Numbered from the stretch's first letter, positions 32,783 through 42,775 are shown. The stretch: 64,000 nucleotides of DNA from Crossiella cryophila (GCF_014204915.1 NZ_JACHMH010000001.1:744001-808000); one strand, 5' to 3'. Numbers and translations are program-made. The notes: generated from the sequence alone by a model not told the origin.

Positions 32783-33421
32783 TTGTTCGGTTGGACTTTC
32801 AGCAGGCGAGGGTCGGAGGGCCGTGCTGAGGCCGAACTACCGCCCGGCCGTCCGACTTCGAGCACCCACCTCGCCCCCGAGGCCCTGCTCGAACTCGTCC
32901 GCTGGCACCTCGACCGCTACGACCGGCTGCGCGCCTCCACCTCCACCCGCGCCTCGATCCTGCTCACCGCGGGGTCAGTCCTGTTCACCGGACTGTCCTT
33001 GCTCATCACCTACCGGCTGCAGACCCGGGACATCAATCCGGTCGACGGCGCCGACATCGCGGTGGCGGCAGTCGGAATGGTCACCATCCTGCTCAACCTG
33101 GCCTCGATCCTGAGCTGCATCGGCGCCATCGCCGCTCGCAAGACCAGCAGGGCAGTGCACGACAAGGAGATCCCACCCCGCTTCTTGTTCAACTGGGGGG
33201 ACACGCACAAGTCCGCTGACGGGTACACCAGCTTCGCGCAACAGGTCTCGGCGCTCACCCATGCCTCGATCCTCGGCCACGGCATCGCCGAACTCTGGAC
33301 CGCGACGATCCAACATCGAGACCGCCACCGATATCTCCGAGCTGGGATCAGGTACTTCCGCTACGCCCTCACCTCGTTCGGGCTGCTCACCGCGCTGCTG
33401 CTTGTCACGGCGCTCGTCTAG
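32783..33421 (+). CDS. Pycsar-effector-like membrane protein
   Basis: The 212-residue product has an amphipathic N-terminal helix, two transmembrane segments (RASILLTAGSVLFTGLSLLI and ADIAVAAVGMVTILLNLAS), a cytosolic stretch with KEIPPRFLFNWGD, and a third hydrophobic helix at the C-terminus preceded by YLRAGIRYFRYAL. This layout resembles PycTM/DUF5706 effectors that breach the membrane after cyclic-nucleotide sensing. The TTG at 32783 follows GAGG at suitable spacing. A TIR gene follows after 47 bp. There is no cyclase gene nearby, so this would be a non-canonical pairing. The family assignment is from pattern, not a search. Confidence 0.6.
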   Translation: MFGWTFSRRGSEGRAEAELPPGRPTSSTHLAPEALLELVRWHLDRYDRLRASTSTRASILLTAGSVLFTGLSLLITYRLQTRDINPVDGADIAVAAVGMVTILLNLASILSCIGAIAARKTSRAVHDKEIPPRFLFNWGDTHKSADGYTSFAQQVSALTHASILGHGIAELWTATIQHRDRHRYLRAGIRYFRYALTSFGLLTALLLVTALV

Positions 33422-33468
33422 CATCCGCGACGCGCGAATCACGCACCATCGAGGGAGGCAGCCGAGTC

Positions 33469-33987
33469 TTGAGTGTTGTCTTCGTCAACTACCGCAACCG
33501 GGACAGCGAGTACGGCGCTGCGCTGCTCGACGACCGGCTGTCCGCGATCTTCGGGGCCGAGGCCATCTTCCGCGCGGGTCGCTCACTGACCGCCGGTTCC
33601 GACTACAAGATCGGCATCATCGAAGCCGTCCGCCGGAGTCGGGTCATGCTCGCCGTGGTCGGCCCTGGTTGGCACGAACGGTTCCAGTCAGACGCCGCCG
33701 AGGGCGTGGAGGACTGGGTGCGGAAGGAGATCAGGGAGGCACTGCACACGGGCATCCCCGTCGTGCCTGTCTTGCTCACCGGTGCCGCCAGGCTGAGTCA
33801 GGTCTCATTGCCCGCGGACATCGCCGACCTCTCGCAGGCGCAGTACCTGCGGTTCGAGCACCGGAACATCACCGAGGACGCGAATCGCATCGCCGCTGAG
33901 CTGCGGACCCTATGCCCAGAGCTGGCTGCCCTGCCCCGAGCGCGGCAAGGACGCTCGGGCCTGTGGTCTCGGATCCGAGGGCGGTAA
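33469..33987 (+). CDS. TIR-domain protein
   Basis: The 172-residue product begins directly with a TIR-like fold: VVFVNYRNRDSE as strand A, the BB-loop region IFRAGRSLTAGSDY, and WVRKEIREALHTGIPVVPVLL carrying the conserved glutamate of catalytic TIR NADases. A basic C-terminal tail (RARQGRSGLWSRIRGR) follows. Bacterial TIR proteins cleave NAD or make cyclic-ADP-ribose-like signals in defence. The TTG start at 33469 has GGGAGG 10 bases upstream. It is in tandem with the membrane protein gene, suggesting that the two form a defence module; this is inference. Confidence 0.75.
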   Translation: MSVVFVNYRNRDSEYGAALLDDRLSAIFGAEAIFRAGRSLTAGSDYKIGIIEAVRRSRVMLAVVGPGWHERFQSDAAEGVEDWVRKEIREALHTGIPVVPVLLTGAARLSQVSLPADIADLSQAQYLRFEHRNITEDANRIAAELRTLCPELAALPRARQGRSGLWSRIRGR

Positions 33988-34062
33988 TCCGCTGGAGTGG
34001 TTGTCAGTGTGACCTGAATGGCATCACCCGAATGCGAACCGGGTCAGTTCCACAATGATCAG

Positions 34063-34401
34063 ATGAGCGCGAGTCGCAGGCAGGGCGTGGTGGACGCGTT
34101 GGAGGCGCTGGCCGGGTTCACCCCGGCCACCGTCAACGGCTGGCCGGATCTCAGCGGCACCGTGCAGGTGCTGCTCACCGACACCTGGTGGGACCGGTTC
34201 GACCCGGCGGAGAGCGTTGGCGAGCTGCTGCGGGACGAGGCGGAGGCGGTCGCGGTCAGGGCCGCGGTGCAGCCGTTGCTGGCGGTGCTCGCGGACTACA
34301 ACCCGGCCACCCCGGATGAGATCTACCTCACCCATCCGCGGTGGCCGGAGGTGGCGGCCAGGGCGGGCGCGGCGCACGAGTTGCTCGCCAAGCACCCCTG
34401 A
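34063..34401 (+). CDS. SCO4402-family protein
   Basis: The 112-residue product opens with SRRQGVVDALEALAG and contains VQVLLTDTWWDRFDPAESVGELLRDE and THPRWPEVAARAGAAHELL. This is the pattern of a conserved actinobacterial family named after SCO4402, of unknown function. The ATG at 34063 is preferred over the upstream GTG-type start because the family begins with this segment. Its stop overlaps a possible ATG of the dihydrouridine synthase gene. Confidence 0.65.
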   Translation: MSASRRQGVVDALEALAGFTPATVNGWPDLSGTVQVLLTDTWWDRFDPAESVGELLRDEAEAVAVRAAVQPLLAVLADYNPATPDEIYLTHPRWPEVAARAGAAHELLAKHP

Positions 34402-34439
34402 TGGCGGCCGGCACTCGAAACGTGCCGGACAATGGACGG

Positions 34440-35573
34440 GTGAACGCACGTCCGCCCTTGCTGCGGGTCGGCCCCTACCAGGTCGATCCGCCGGTGGTGC
34501 TCGCGCCGATGGCCGGGATCACCAACGTGGCCTTCCGGCAGCTCTGCCGTCAGTACGGGGCCGGGCTGTACGTGTGCGAGATGGTCACCACCCGGGCGCT
34601 GGTCGAGCGGGATCCGATGACCATGCACATGATCACCTTCAACGCCGACGAGCACCCGCGCTCGTTGCAGCTCTACGGCGTGGACCCGGTGAACATGGCC
34701 AAGGCCGTCCGGATGATCGTGGACGAGAACCTGGCCGATCACATCGACATGAACTTCGGCTGTCCGGTGCCCAAGGTGACCCGCAAGGGCGGCGGGGCGG
34801 CGCTGCCCTACAAGCGGCGGCTGTTCGGGGACATCGTGCGGGCCGCGGTGCGGGCCGCTGAGCCTGCCGGGATCCCGGTGACGGTGAAGTTCCGGATCGG
34901 GATCGACGCGGAGCACCTGACCTACCTGGACGCCGGGCGGATCGCCGAGGCGGAGGGCGCGGCCTGGGTCGCGCTGCACGGTCGCACCGCGGCGCAGCGG
35001 TACTCCGGGCAGGCCGACTGGTCGGCGATCGCGCGGCTCAAGGAGGCGGTGACCACGATCCCGGTGCTCGGCAACGGGGACATCTTCTCCGCTGACGACG
35101 CGCTGCGGATGGTGGCCGAGACCGGCTGCGACGGGATCGTGGTCGGGCGGGGCTGCCTTGGCAGGCCGTGGCTGTTCCGGGACCTGGCCGCGGCCTTCGC
35201 CGGGCAGCCGGTGCCCGAGGGCCCCTCGCTTGGCGGGGTGGCCGCGGTGCTGCACCAGCACGCCGAGCTGCTCATCGACCACCTCGGCGCGGACAAGGGC
35301 ATCAGGGACCTGCGCAAGCACATGGCCTGGTACCTGCGCGGCTTCCCGGTGGGCGGGGACCTTCGCCGTAGTTTCGCGATGGTGTCCAGCCTGGCCGAGC
35401 TGGAGGACCTGCTCGCCGAGCTGCCGCCGGAGGTGCCGTTCCCCGAGGACGCCGAGGGACCGCGCGGACGCCAGGGCTCGCCGGCCAAGGTCACGCTGCC
35501 GCACGGCTGGCTGGACGATCCGGAGGACGCCTCGGTCCCGGTCGGCGCGGAGCTGATGCACTCCGGCGGGTGA
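34440..35573 (+). CDS. dusB: tRNA-dihydrouridine synthase
   Basis: The 377-residue product is a TIM-barrel flavoenzyme that reduces uridine in tRNA D-loops. It has the FMN-binding start VLAPMAGITNVAFR, DMNFGCPVPKVTRKGGGAAL with the catalytic cysteine, HGRTAAQRYSG, and GNGDIFSADDALRM with VVGRGCLGRPWLF. The GTG at 34440 is chosen since residues before it are not conserved; an ATG at 34401 is an alternative that would overlap the previous stop. It is coupled (GTGA) to the following lipoprotein gene. Confidence 0.92.
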   Translation: MNARPPLLRVGPYQVDPPVVLAPMAGITNVAFRQLCRQYGAGLYVCEMVTTRALVERDPMTMHMITFNADEHPRSLQLYGVDPVNMAKAVRMIVDENLADHIDMNFGCPVPKVTRKGGGAALPYKRRLFGDIVRAAVRAAEPAGIPVTVKFRIGIDAEHLTYLDAGRIAEAEGAAWVALHGRTAAQRYSGQADWSAIARLKEAVTTIPVLGNGDIFSADDALRMVAETGCDGIVVGRGCLGRPWLFRDLAAAFAGQPVPEGPSLGGVAAVLHQHAELLIDHLGADKGIRDLRKHMAWYLRGFPVGGDLRRSFAMVSSLAELEDLLAELPPEVPFPEDAEGPRGRQGSPAKVTLPHGWLDDPEDASVPVGAELMHSGG

Positions 35574-36016
35574 GCGTGCGGCTGGCCGTTCCGCTGGTGT
35601 TCGCGCTGCTCACGGCCGGGTGCGCGGTCGGGGTGGCCGGGACGCCGCAGGCCGCGCCCACCGAGACGATCGATGCCGGGCTGGTCGGCGGGTACTTCAC
35701 CGACGGGCTGGCCGCGGCGCGGGGCGGTGCGGGGCCGCAGCGGGCGTTCCTGCAGCGCACCCAGCATCCCGACTTCCGCACCGACGCCTGCGACCTGGGC
35801 AACCTGGTGCTGGCGGTGGAGCCCGCGCTGTCCACGCTGCGGCCGGATCCGGACTGGGCGGCCGGCCGGGGTGGCGTGCCGCGCGGGCGGGTGTACGTGG
35901 TGGCGGTCTCGGTGACCGCGAAACGGGACGGCACGACGGTCGGGGTCCAGATCGGGTCACAGCACGTGGTCGTCCTGGACGGGGCGGCCTACGGATTCGC
36001 CCCCTGCCCACGCTGA
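35570..36016 (+). CDS. small lipoprotein of unknown function
   Basis: The 148-residue product has a lipobox LLTAGC (cysteine at about residue 18) and a small domain with two cysteines (DACDLGN and FAPCPR) likely to form a disulfide. The GTG at 35570 overlaps the stop of dusB; a second GTG at 35576 is possible. I do not recognise the family. Confidence 0.65.
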   Translation: MSVRLAVPLVFALLTAGCAVGVAGTPQAAPTETIDAGLVGGYFTDGLAAARGGAGPQRAFLQRTQHPDFRTDACDLGNLVLAVEPALSTLRPDPDWAAGRGGVPRGRVYVVAVSVTAKRDGTTVGVQIGSQHVVVLDGAAYGFAPCPR

Positions 36017-36268
36017 GCGTGACCGGGCCCACACACCTTGGGCTACCGGCAGTTTCCTGCTGGGCCAAGTGGGTGGGCTATGGCCGAACAGCTTGGGACG
36101 TCCCGCCATTTCCGGGTACACAACCAAGAGCGTGGTGGATCACGCTGAGTCACCGGGTTGGAGCAGCTCACGGTCAACCAGTTAAGTGAAATGCGACACC
36201 AGCCCGGTCCAGTGGCTCAAGCGTGCCGCCGTAGCCGACGACACCACCGTGGTAGGGAGGTGAACGCG

Positions 36269-37189
36269 GTGACCGTACTGCGACCTGACATCGCCGAGTC
36301 TGATCCGCTCCGCGATGGCACGCGGCCGGTCTGCTCCGCGCCCACCCCGCCACGCTCACCGGCCACCGCGGCCGGTCATCCTGGCCCGGCCGCCGCGCCA
36401 CCCGCCAACTCCGGGCTGGTCCAGTTACACGAGTCCATCGCCGCGCTGTTCGCCTCCAGGGGGCAGTGGCGGCAGGCCTACCAGCACCTGCGCTCCGCAC
36501 TGGACCTGCTCTCCTCCGAGCAGACCAACCCGCCGCAGGTGCCCGAACAGCTGCGCCGCGAGGTGGACCGGCTGCGCCGCGAGCACGCCGAGGCGCGCGA
36601 GCAGAGCCTGCGGGACAGCCTCACCGCCAGCTACAACCGGCGTTACCTGGACCAGCGGCTGCTCGGCCTGCTCGGCGAGGCCGACCGGCAGGGCGGGCTG
36701 GCCGTGGCCCTGGTCGACCTGGACTTCTTCAAGCAGGTCAACGACACCTTCGGCCACCTCATCGGCGACCGGGTGCTGCAACGCGTGGTGGAGCTGCTGC
36801 AGGACGGGCTGCCCGAGGGCGCCTTCTGCGCCCGCTACGGCGGCGAGGAATTCGTGCTGGTGGTGCCGGGAATCGACACTGGGACCGCGGTCGCCGTCTG
36901 TGAAGCGGCACGTGCGCGCGTCGAGCGGTACCCGTGGACCCAGCTGGCCCCTGACCTCCGCGTCACGGTGAGTATCGGGCTGGCGCACGAGCTGACCGGC
37001 TCACCTGCGCACACGCCCGCGACCGACCCGAAGGAACAGCTGCTGCGCGCGGACAGCTTGCTCTACGTGGCCAAGCAGTCCGGCCGCAACGCCGTCGCGT
37101 ACCGGGAAGAGGACGGACGCGTTCGGCTCGCCGGAGCGGCCGGTGGGCGACGGGCTGTGGCCCAGCCAAGGCCGGTTGGTTATAACTGA
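36269..37189 (+). CDS. GGDEF diguanylate cyclase
   Basis: The 306-residue product has a helical, TPR-like segment (about residues 50-110), a linking coiled coil rich in E/R, and a GGDEF domain. The active-site motif is YGGEEFVLVVPG, with DLDFFKQVNDTFGH upstream and SIGLAH downstream. It is therefore expected to make c-di-GMP. No RxxD inhibitory site precedes GGEEF. GTG 36269 is eight bases after GGGAGG; the open frame begins earlier but lacks signals. No membrane helix is present. A c-di-GMP-binding RsiG-like protein is encoded at 57985. Confidence 0.88.
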   Translation: MTVLRPDIAESDPLRDGTRPVCSAPTPPRSPATAAGHPGPAAAPPANSGLVQLHESIAALFASRGQWRQAYQHLRSALDLLSSEQTNPPQVPEQLRREVDRLRREHAEAREQSLRDSLTASYNRRYLDQRLLGLLGEADRQGGLAVALVDLDFFKQVNDTFGHLIGDRVLQRVVELLQDGLPEGAFCARYGGEEFVLVVPGIDTGTAVAVCEAARARVERYPWTQLAPDLRVTVSIGLAHELTGSPAHTPATDPKEQLLRADSLLYVAKQSGRNAVAYREEDGRVRLAGAAGGRRAVAQPRPVGYN

Positions 37190-37386
37190 TCTTGCTCGGT
37201 ACGGCCCGATCGGGCTAAGCGACTCGGCAATTTTCCGTACAGGACGTGACAAAGCTCGCGGCCGTGCTCGTGTGTCCTACCCGTTATCCGTACTATCGGG
37301 CACCGGGCGATCCGTCGGGGGTTACAACCCGTGCGGTTCGCCCTGCGTCATTAGTCGGAGAGTCACACGATCGGGAAGGAGCATGG

Positions 37387-40224
37387 GTGCCGGACGACCA
37401 CCGCGAGGGCGGCTACGGTTCCCGCTCCGGACGACGTCGGCGGGCCGAGGACGACACCCCCGATCTGGACCAGCCGAGCAGGCGCCGCCGGTCACTCGAC
37501 GACGGTGGCGGCACCTCGGTCTCGGACCTGCTCGCCAAGCACGGCGGCACCTCCGACAAGCTCCCCCGCCCGACCCCGCCGCCGCCCGCGCGCGATCTTT
37601 CCCCGCCTCCGCTGCCGCCCGTGCCGCCGATGCCGCCCAGGGAGAGCGCGCCGCCGCCCATGGCGCCGCCGCAGATGCCGCCCCCGCAGGGTCTGCCGTC
37701 GCGCGAGCCCATGCCGCCGAGGGACGCGCCGCCGATGCCGCCCAGGGGCGCGCCGCCCAGGGCCCAGCCGCCGCGACCGCCGATGCCGCCGCAGGGCGAT
37801 CTCGGTCAGCCGACCGGTGGGCGGATGCCCGGTGGCGAGCACGGGCGGATGCCTGGTGGCGATCCCGGCCAGCCGTTGCGGCCGCCCATGCCGCCGCAGA
37901 CAGACCTGAACCAGCCCAGTGGCGGCCAACTGCCGCCGCCCCGGTCCGCGCCGCCACGGCCGCCGCGGGGACGGCCGCAGGGTGGACCGCCCCCTGGTGG
38001 GCCATCGCAGGGTGGACCGCCGCTTGGCGCGCCGCCGCAGAGTGGGCCGCCGCCGTTGGACCAGCCGTCCAATGGCGGGTTCGCCGCGCTGGACGAGCCG
38101 TCCCGGCCGCCCGGCCCGCCGCCGGGGGTGCGCCCCGGTGGGCCGCCGCCGGGCAACCGGCCGATGCGGCCCGGCCCTCCGGTGGACCAGCCCTCGCGGC
38201 CGGCGATGCCGATGGAGCCGCCGCGACCGGGGATCGACCAGCCTTCTCGCCCTGCCATGCCCGCTGGCCAGCCGCCGCGGCCGCCGCAGGGCGGACCGCC
38301 CCAGGGCGCACCCGGACAGCCGCCAGCCGGTGCCCGGCCCGGTAACCGGCCGCCCGCGAAACCCGCCAAGCCGGCCGAGCCCGTTGTCGACGGGGAGATG
38401 GACGACAAGCGGCGCAAGATCGACGCGACGCTGTCCCGGTTCTCCGCCGTGCACGACGAGATGGCCGAGATCGAGGAGGCCGAGCGGGAGCGGCGCGGCA
38501 AGCTGACCCAGTTCATCCGGATCGGCGGCAAGGACAAGGACAAGGGCGACAAGCCGGCGGCCAAGGACGAGCCCGCGGAGCAGACCCAGCTGGTCGAGCG
38601 GCCCGGTTCGGTGGACGTGGCCACCGTCGGGGTGCCCTACCACGAGCTGGTCGAGGACGACGAGGACGAGCCGCCGCGCGAGCCCGCCTACGCGGGCCCG
38701 CCGCCCGAGGACGAGCCGGACTCGCTGCGCAAGCGGCGGCTGGTGCTGGTCGGCAAGGCGCTGGCGATCGCGGTGGCCGCGATCGTGCTGGTGGCCACCG
38801 GGATCGGCTGGGCAGGCAAGCAGTGGTTCAACAGCATGATCCGCGAGGTGTCCGCCCTGGACCCGAACGCCGATGAGATCCAGGACAAGGACAAGCAGTA
38901 CGGCGCGGAGAACTTCCTCATGATCGGCTCGGACAGCCGGGCCGGGGCCACCGCCGAGGACGGCGTGGGCGATGAGAAGATCGCCGGCGGCGCGCGCACG
39001 GACACCGTGATGGTGGCGCACGTGCCTGCGGACCGGAAGCGCGTGGTGATCGTGTCCTTCCCGCGCGACATGGATGTCACCATCCCGGCCTGTGAGGGCT
39101 GGGACGCCAAGACCGGCAAGTACACCGGCAAGACCGAGCCGGCGCGGAAGAACCAGAAGCTCAACTCGGCCTACGCCATCGGCGGCCCGAAGTGCATCAC
39201 CAAGCTGGTGCTGCAGCTGTCCGGGCTGAACATCAACCACTTCGTCGGCATCGACTTCCACGGCTTCAAGGCCATGGTGGACGCGATCAAGGGCGTCGAG
39301 GTGTGCGTGCCCAAGCCGATGATCGACGAGAAGATCGGCCCGGTGATCACCCAGACCGGGCGGCAGACCATCTCCGGCGACACCGCGCTGAGCTACGTGC
39401 GGGCGCGCACGCTCAAGGGCGACCCGATCCAGAGTGACTACGGCCGGATCCAGCGGCAGCAGAAGTTCCTGTCCTCGTTGCTGCGCAAGGTGATGTCCCA
39501 GCAGGTGCTCACCAGTCCCGGTCAGCTCCAGGACTTCGTGAAGGCATTCGCGGGCTCCACCTACGGCGAGAACATCGGCATCGACCAGATGCTCACCCTC
39601 GGCACCTCGTTGCAGGGCCTGGAAGCCGGGCGGGTCACCTTCGTGCAGGTGCCGGTGCGCACCGTCGAGGTCGGCAAGGGCTACCGCGAGGAGTTCCGGG
39701 AGAAGGACGCCAAGAACCTGTTCCAGGCGATCATCAACGGAACCCCGCTGCCGCATGAGAAGCCGGCCGGTGGCGGCAACCAGAACCCGTTGCCGCAGGC
39801 GCAGAACAACCCGCCAGCCGACCTGAGCCCGGCCGCGCTGGTGGACCCCAAGACGGTGAAGATCCAGGTGCTCAACGGTTCCAACAAGGCAGGCAACGCG
39901 AACAAGGCGGTCACCGGCCTGGAGGAACTCGGTTTCTCGGTGGTGAAGAAGGGCAACTCGCCGACGCCGAGCGACAAGACGGTGATCCGGTTCAGCGATG
40001 AGCGCCGGGACGCCGCGCGCACGCTGGCCGCCTCGGTGCCGGGTGCCACGATGACCCCGGATCCCAGCATGGGCGGCTCGATCCAGCTCGTGCTCGGCCC
40101 GGAGTTCGACGGCAAGATCGTCAAGCCGGGCAACGGATCCGGCGGCGGTGGCACGCCGACCTCGACCCCCAAGCTGCCCGGTGATCTGTCCACTGTGAAC
40201 GGTGCCGACAACAGCTGCACCTGA
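37387..40224 (+). CDS. LytR-CpsA-Psr wall-polymer ligase with giant proline-rich N-terminus
   Basis: The 945-residue product has a cytoplasmic Pro/Gly/Met/Gln-rich region of about 330 residues, then a charged stretch and one transmembrane helix (about 452-482). The LCP domain follows (IGSDSRAG, RTDTVMVAHV, VSFPRDMDV, NHFVGIDFHGFKAMVDAIKGV), then a LytR_C domain (KIQVLNGSNKAGNA). LCP enzymes attach lipid-linked glycopolymers such as arabinogalactan to peptidoglycan. The GTG at 37387 follows GGAAGGAG. Typical family members have far shorter cytoplasmic tails, so this one may bind signalling or division proteins. Confidence 0.9.
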   Translation: MPDDHREGGYGSRSGRRRRAEDDTPDLDQPSRRRRSLDDGGGTSVSDLLAKHGGTSDKLPRPTPPPPARDLSPPPLPPVPPMPPRESAPPPMAPPQMPPPQGLPSREPMPPRDAPPMPPRGAPPRAQPPRPPMPPQGDLGQPTGGRMPGGEHGRMPGGDPGQPLRPPMPPQTDLNQPSGGQLPPPRSAPPRPPRGRPQGGPPPGGPSQGGPPLGAPPQSGPPPLDQPSNGGFAALDEPSRPPGPPPGVRPGGPPPGNRPMRPGPPVDQPSRPAMPMEPPRPGIDQPSRPAMPAGQPPRPPQGGPPQGAPGQPPAGARPGNRPPAKPAKPAEPVVDGEMDDKRRKIDATLSRFSAVHDEMAEIEEAERERRGKLTQFIRIGGKDKDKGDKPAAKDEPAEQTQLVERPGSVDVATVGVPYHELVEDDEDEPPREPAYAGPPPEDEPDSLRKRRLVLVGKALAIAVAAIVLVATGIGWAGKQWFNSMIREVSALDPNADEIQDKDKQYGAENFLMIGSDSRAGATAEDGVGDEKIAGGARTDTVMVAHVPADRKRVVIVSFPRDMDVTIPACEGWDAKTGKYTGKTEPARKNQKLNSAYAIGGPKCITKLVLQLSGLNINHFVGIDFHGFKAMVDAIKGVEVCVPKPMIDEKIGPVITQTGRQTISGDTALSYVRARTLKGDPIQSDYGRIQRQQKFLSSLLRKVMSQQVLTSPGQLQDFVKAFAGSTYGENIGIDQMLTLGTSLQGLEAGRVTFVQVPVRTVEVGKGYREEFREKDAKNLFQAIINGTPLPHEKPAGGGNQNPLPQAQNNPPADLSPAALVDPKTVKIQVLNGSNKAGNANKAVTGLEELGFSVVKKGNSPTPSDKTVIRFSDERRDAARTLAASVPGATMTPDPSMGGSIQLVLGPEFDGKIVKPGNGSGGGGTPTSTPKLPGDLSTVNGADNSCT

Positions 40225-40337
40225 TCCACCGGGCACCGGCGCTGACCGGGGCTTGTGCACCAGTTGTTCGGAGCCCGTTTACGGCTGGTTCACCAATGGA
40301 TGCAGACCCCGCGACCCGCGCACCGTAGGCTGACCAC

Positions 40338-40991
40338 ATGCGCGAGGCCTATCACGAGCAGCTCGATCGTTTCGCCGAGATCCTGGGCGACATGACCGCC
40401 GATGTCGCGAAAGCGATGGAGAAGTCGACCGCAGCACTGCTGAACGTCGACCTCGGCCTTGCCGAACAGGTGATCGACGAGGACGCGAAGATCGACGACG
40501 CCCGCGCCGCGGCGGAGGAGCAGGCGTTCGCGCTGCTCGCCCTGCAGGCGCCGGTGGCCACCGACCTGCGGGTCGTCGTCGCCGCGATCCACGCCGCCGA
40601 GGACCTGGAGCGGATGGGCGATCTGGCGCTGCACGTGGCCAAGGCCACCCGGCGCAGGCACCCCAACGGCGTGCTGCCCGATCAGGTGCGCGAGGACTTC
40701 GCGCAGATGGGCCGGGTCGCGGTGGAGCTGGCCAAGAAGGCCGAGCTGGTCATCCGCAACCGCGATGTCGCGCTGGCCCAGCAGCTCGAGCAGGACGACG
40801 ACGAGATGGACGCCCTGCACAAGCACCTGTTCAGCGTGCTGATGGACAAGGACTGGCCGCACGGCGTGGCCCCCGCGGTGGACATCACGCTGCTCGGCCG
40901 CTTCTACGAGCGCTTCGCCGACCACGCGGTGGCGCTGGCCCGCCGGGTCGTGTTCATCGCCACCGGCAAGATGCCCGGCCGCGAGGACTGA
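40338..40991 (+). CDS. phoU: PhoU phosphate-signalling protein
   Basis: The 217-residue product is made of two PhoU three-helix repeats with the acidic metal motifs, for example [20 protein letters not shown] and [20 protein letters not shown]. PhoU links the Pst transporter to the sensor kinase and keeps the phosphate regulon off when phosphate is ample. It is convergent with pstB, with a terminator between. This arrangement mirrors phoY2 next to pst genes in mycobacteria. Confidence 0.95.
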   Translation: MREAYHEQLDRFAEILGDMTADVAKAMEKSTAALLNVDLGLAEQVIDEDAKIDDARAAAEEQAFALLALQAPVATDLRVVVAAIHAAEDLERMGDLALHVAKATRRRHPNGVLPDQVREDFAQMGRVAVELAKKAELVIRNRDVALAQQLEQDDDEMDALHKHLFSVLMDKDWPHGVAPAVDITLLGRFYERFADHAVALARRVVFIATGKMPGRED

Positions 40992-41010
40992 TTTCCCTTA
41001 CGACACAACG

Positions 41011-41043
41011 AAGGCCGGGTCCCTCCGATGGGGACCCGGCCTT
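41011..41043. terminator. terminator between phoU and pstB
   Basis: AAGGCCGGGTCCC (41011-41023) pairs perfectly with GGGACCCGGCCTT (41031-41043) around a 7-base loop. It lies between convergent genes and likely ends both transcripts. Confidence 0.85.
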
Positions 41044-41067
41044 TGTGGTTAGAGAAACCCTTGTGCT

Positions 41068-41844
41068 TTAACCGAATCGGCCCGAGATGTAGTCCTCAGT
41101 GGCCTTCTGGGTCGGGTTGGAGAAGATCTTCTCGGTGTCGTCGACCTCGACCAGGCGGCCCGGCTGGCCGACACCCGCCAGGTTGAAGAACGCCGTCTGG
41201 TCGCTCACCCGCGCGGCCTGCTGCATGTTGTGGGTGACGATGACGATCGTGTATTCCTTCTTCAGCTCGGTGATCAGGTCCTCGATCGCCAGCGTGGAGA
41301 TCGGGTCCAGGGCCGAACAGGGCTCGTCCATCAGCAGCACGTCCGGCTGCACCGCGATGGCGCGCGCGATGCACAGTCGCTGCTGCTGACCGCCGGAGAG
41401 GCCGCCGCCGGGCTTGTCCAGCCGGTCCTTGACCTCTTCCCAGAGGTTCGCGCCGCGCAGCGAGCGCTCGCAGACCTCCTCCAGCTTCTTCTTGCCCTTC
41501 ATCCCGGCCAGCTTCAGCCCGGCCACCACGTTGTCCTTGATGGACATGGTGGGGAACGGGTTGGGCCGCTGGAACACCATGCCGATGGTGCGGCGGACCG
41601 ACACCGGGTCCACGGCGGTGGCGTAGATGTCCTCGCCGTCGAGCAGGACCTGCCCGTCCACCCTGGCGCCGGGGATCACCTCGTGCATCCGGTTCAGCGA
41701 GCGCAGCACGGTGGACTTGCCGCAACCCGAGGGCCCGATGAACGCGGTGACACTGCGCGGCGGCACCTGGAGGGTGACCCCGTCCACGGCGTGGAACTTG
41801 CCGTAGTAGATGTTGAGGTCTTTGACATCGATGCGCTTGGCCAT
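41068..41844 (-). CDS. pstB: phosphate ABC transporter ATP-binding protein
   Basis: The 258-residue ATPase has Walker [10 protein letters not shown], signature [14 protein letters not shown], Walker [14 protein letters not shown] and the H-loop histidine in VTHNM. Together with PstA/PstC it drives phosphate uptake. It is the last gene of pstSCAB, 16 bp after pstA. Confidence 0.97.
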   Translation of the reverse strand: MAKRIDVKDLNIYYGKFHAVDGVTLQVPPRSVTAFIGPSGCGKSTVLRSLNRMHEVIPGARVDGQVLLDGEDIYATAVDPVSVRRTIGMVFQRPNPFPTMSIKDNVVAGLKLAGMKGKKKLEEVCERSLRGANLWEEVKDRLDKPGGGLSGGQQQRLCIARAIAVQPDVLLMDEPCSALDPISTLAIEDLITELKKEYTIVIVTHNMQQAARVSDQTAFFNLAGVGQPGRLVEVDDTEKIFSNPTQKATEDYISGRFG

Positions 41845-41860
41845 TGCTCCTACCGCCCGC

Positions 41861-42775
41861 TCACTTGGTCTTGATGGCCGAGAGCCGCGAGATGATCGAG
41901 GCTACGAGGTTGAACAACATGATCACGATCACCAGGGTGAGCGCCGCGCCCCAGGTCCGGTCGAAACCGGCGGTCTCGGGGTTGGCGAACTCCGAGTTCA
42001 TCATCAGCGGCAGGTTGGCCATGTTGCCGTCGAAGATGTTGAAGTTGATGAAGGGCGCGTAGGCCACCAGCACCAGCGCCGGCGCGGTCTCGCCCATCAC
42101 CCTGGCCACGCCGAGCATCGCGCCGGTCACGATGCCGGACATCGCGGTCGGGATGACCACCTTGACGATCGTCTTCCACTTGGGGATGCCCAGCGCGTAG
42201 GAGGCCTCGCGCAGCTCGTTCGGCACGATCTTGAGCATCTCCTCGGTGACCCGGATGACCACCGGGACCATGAGCAGCATCAGCGCCAGCGTCACCGCGA
42301 AGGAGCTGCGGGAGAAGCCGAAGATGCTGATCCACACCGAGTAGACGAACAGCGCGGCCACGATCGAGGGCACACCGGTGAGGATGTCCACCATGAACGT
42401 GGTGATCTTGCCGAGCTTGCTGCCCACCCCGTACTCGACCAGGTAGATGCCCACCATCACGCCGATCGGCACCGACATGACCGCGGTGACCAGGCCTTGC
42501 ACGATGGTGCCGAAGATCGCGTGGTACGCGCCGCCGCCCTCGTCGTAGGGCCGCAGGCCGGAGAGCGAATGGGTCCACCAGGTGCTGGACAGGATCGGGC
42601 CGAGGCCGCGGGACAGGGTGGTGTAGAGCACCCAGACCAGCGGCACGATCGCGATCAGGAAGGCCAGGCCCACCAGCACGGTGGCCGCCACGTTCTTGGC
42701 CTTGCGGGCACCGCTCACCGGCTGGAAGGCCGGCGGCGCCGCCGGGCGTTCGAGGTCGACACTCGCCGTGGTCAC
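41861..42775 (-). CDS. pstA: phosphate ABC transporter permease PstA
   Basis: The 304-residue membrane protein has six helices and the EAA coupling loop ([17 protein letters not shown]). The GTG start at 42775 overlaps the pstC stop (GTGA), showing translational coupling. Confidence 0.95.
   Translation of the reverse strand: MTTASVDLERPAAPPAFQPVSGARKAKNVAATVLVGLAFLIAIVPLVWVLYTTLSRGLGPILSSTWWTHSLSGLRPYDEGGGAYHAIFGTIVQGLVTAVMSVPIGVMVGIYLVEYGVGSKLGKITTFMVDILTGVPSIVAALFVYSVWISIFGFSRSSFAVTLALMLLMVPVVIRVTEEMLKIVPNELREASYALGIPKWKTIVKVVIPTAMSGIVTGAMLGVARVMGETAPALVLVAYAPFINFNIFDGNMANLPLMMNSEFANPETAGFDRTWGAALTLVIVIMLFNLVASIISRLSAIKTK

Noticed and set aside
37492-40260. 922-residue minus-strand frame opposite the LCP gene
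   Set aside because: It is rich in His, Leu, Arg and Val runs typical of reverse-strand shadows; the plus strand encodes an intact LCP enzyme with a good ribosome binding site.
40225-40337. Possible small gene between the LCP gene and phoU
   Set aside because: The gap is 113 bp, and I saw no frame with a ribosome binding site and sensible composition.
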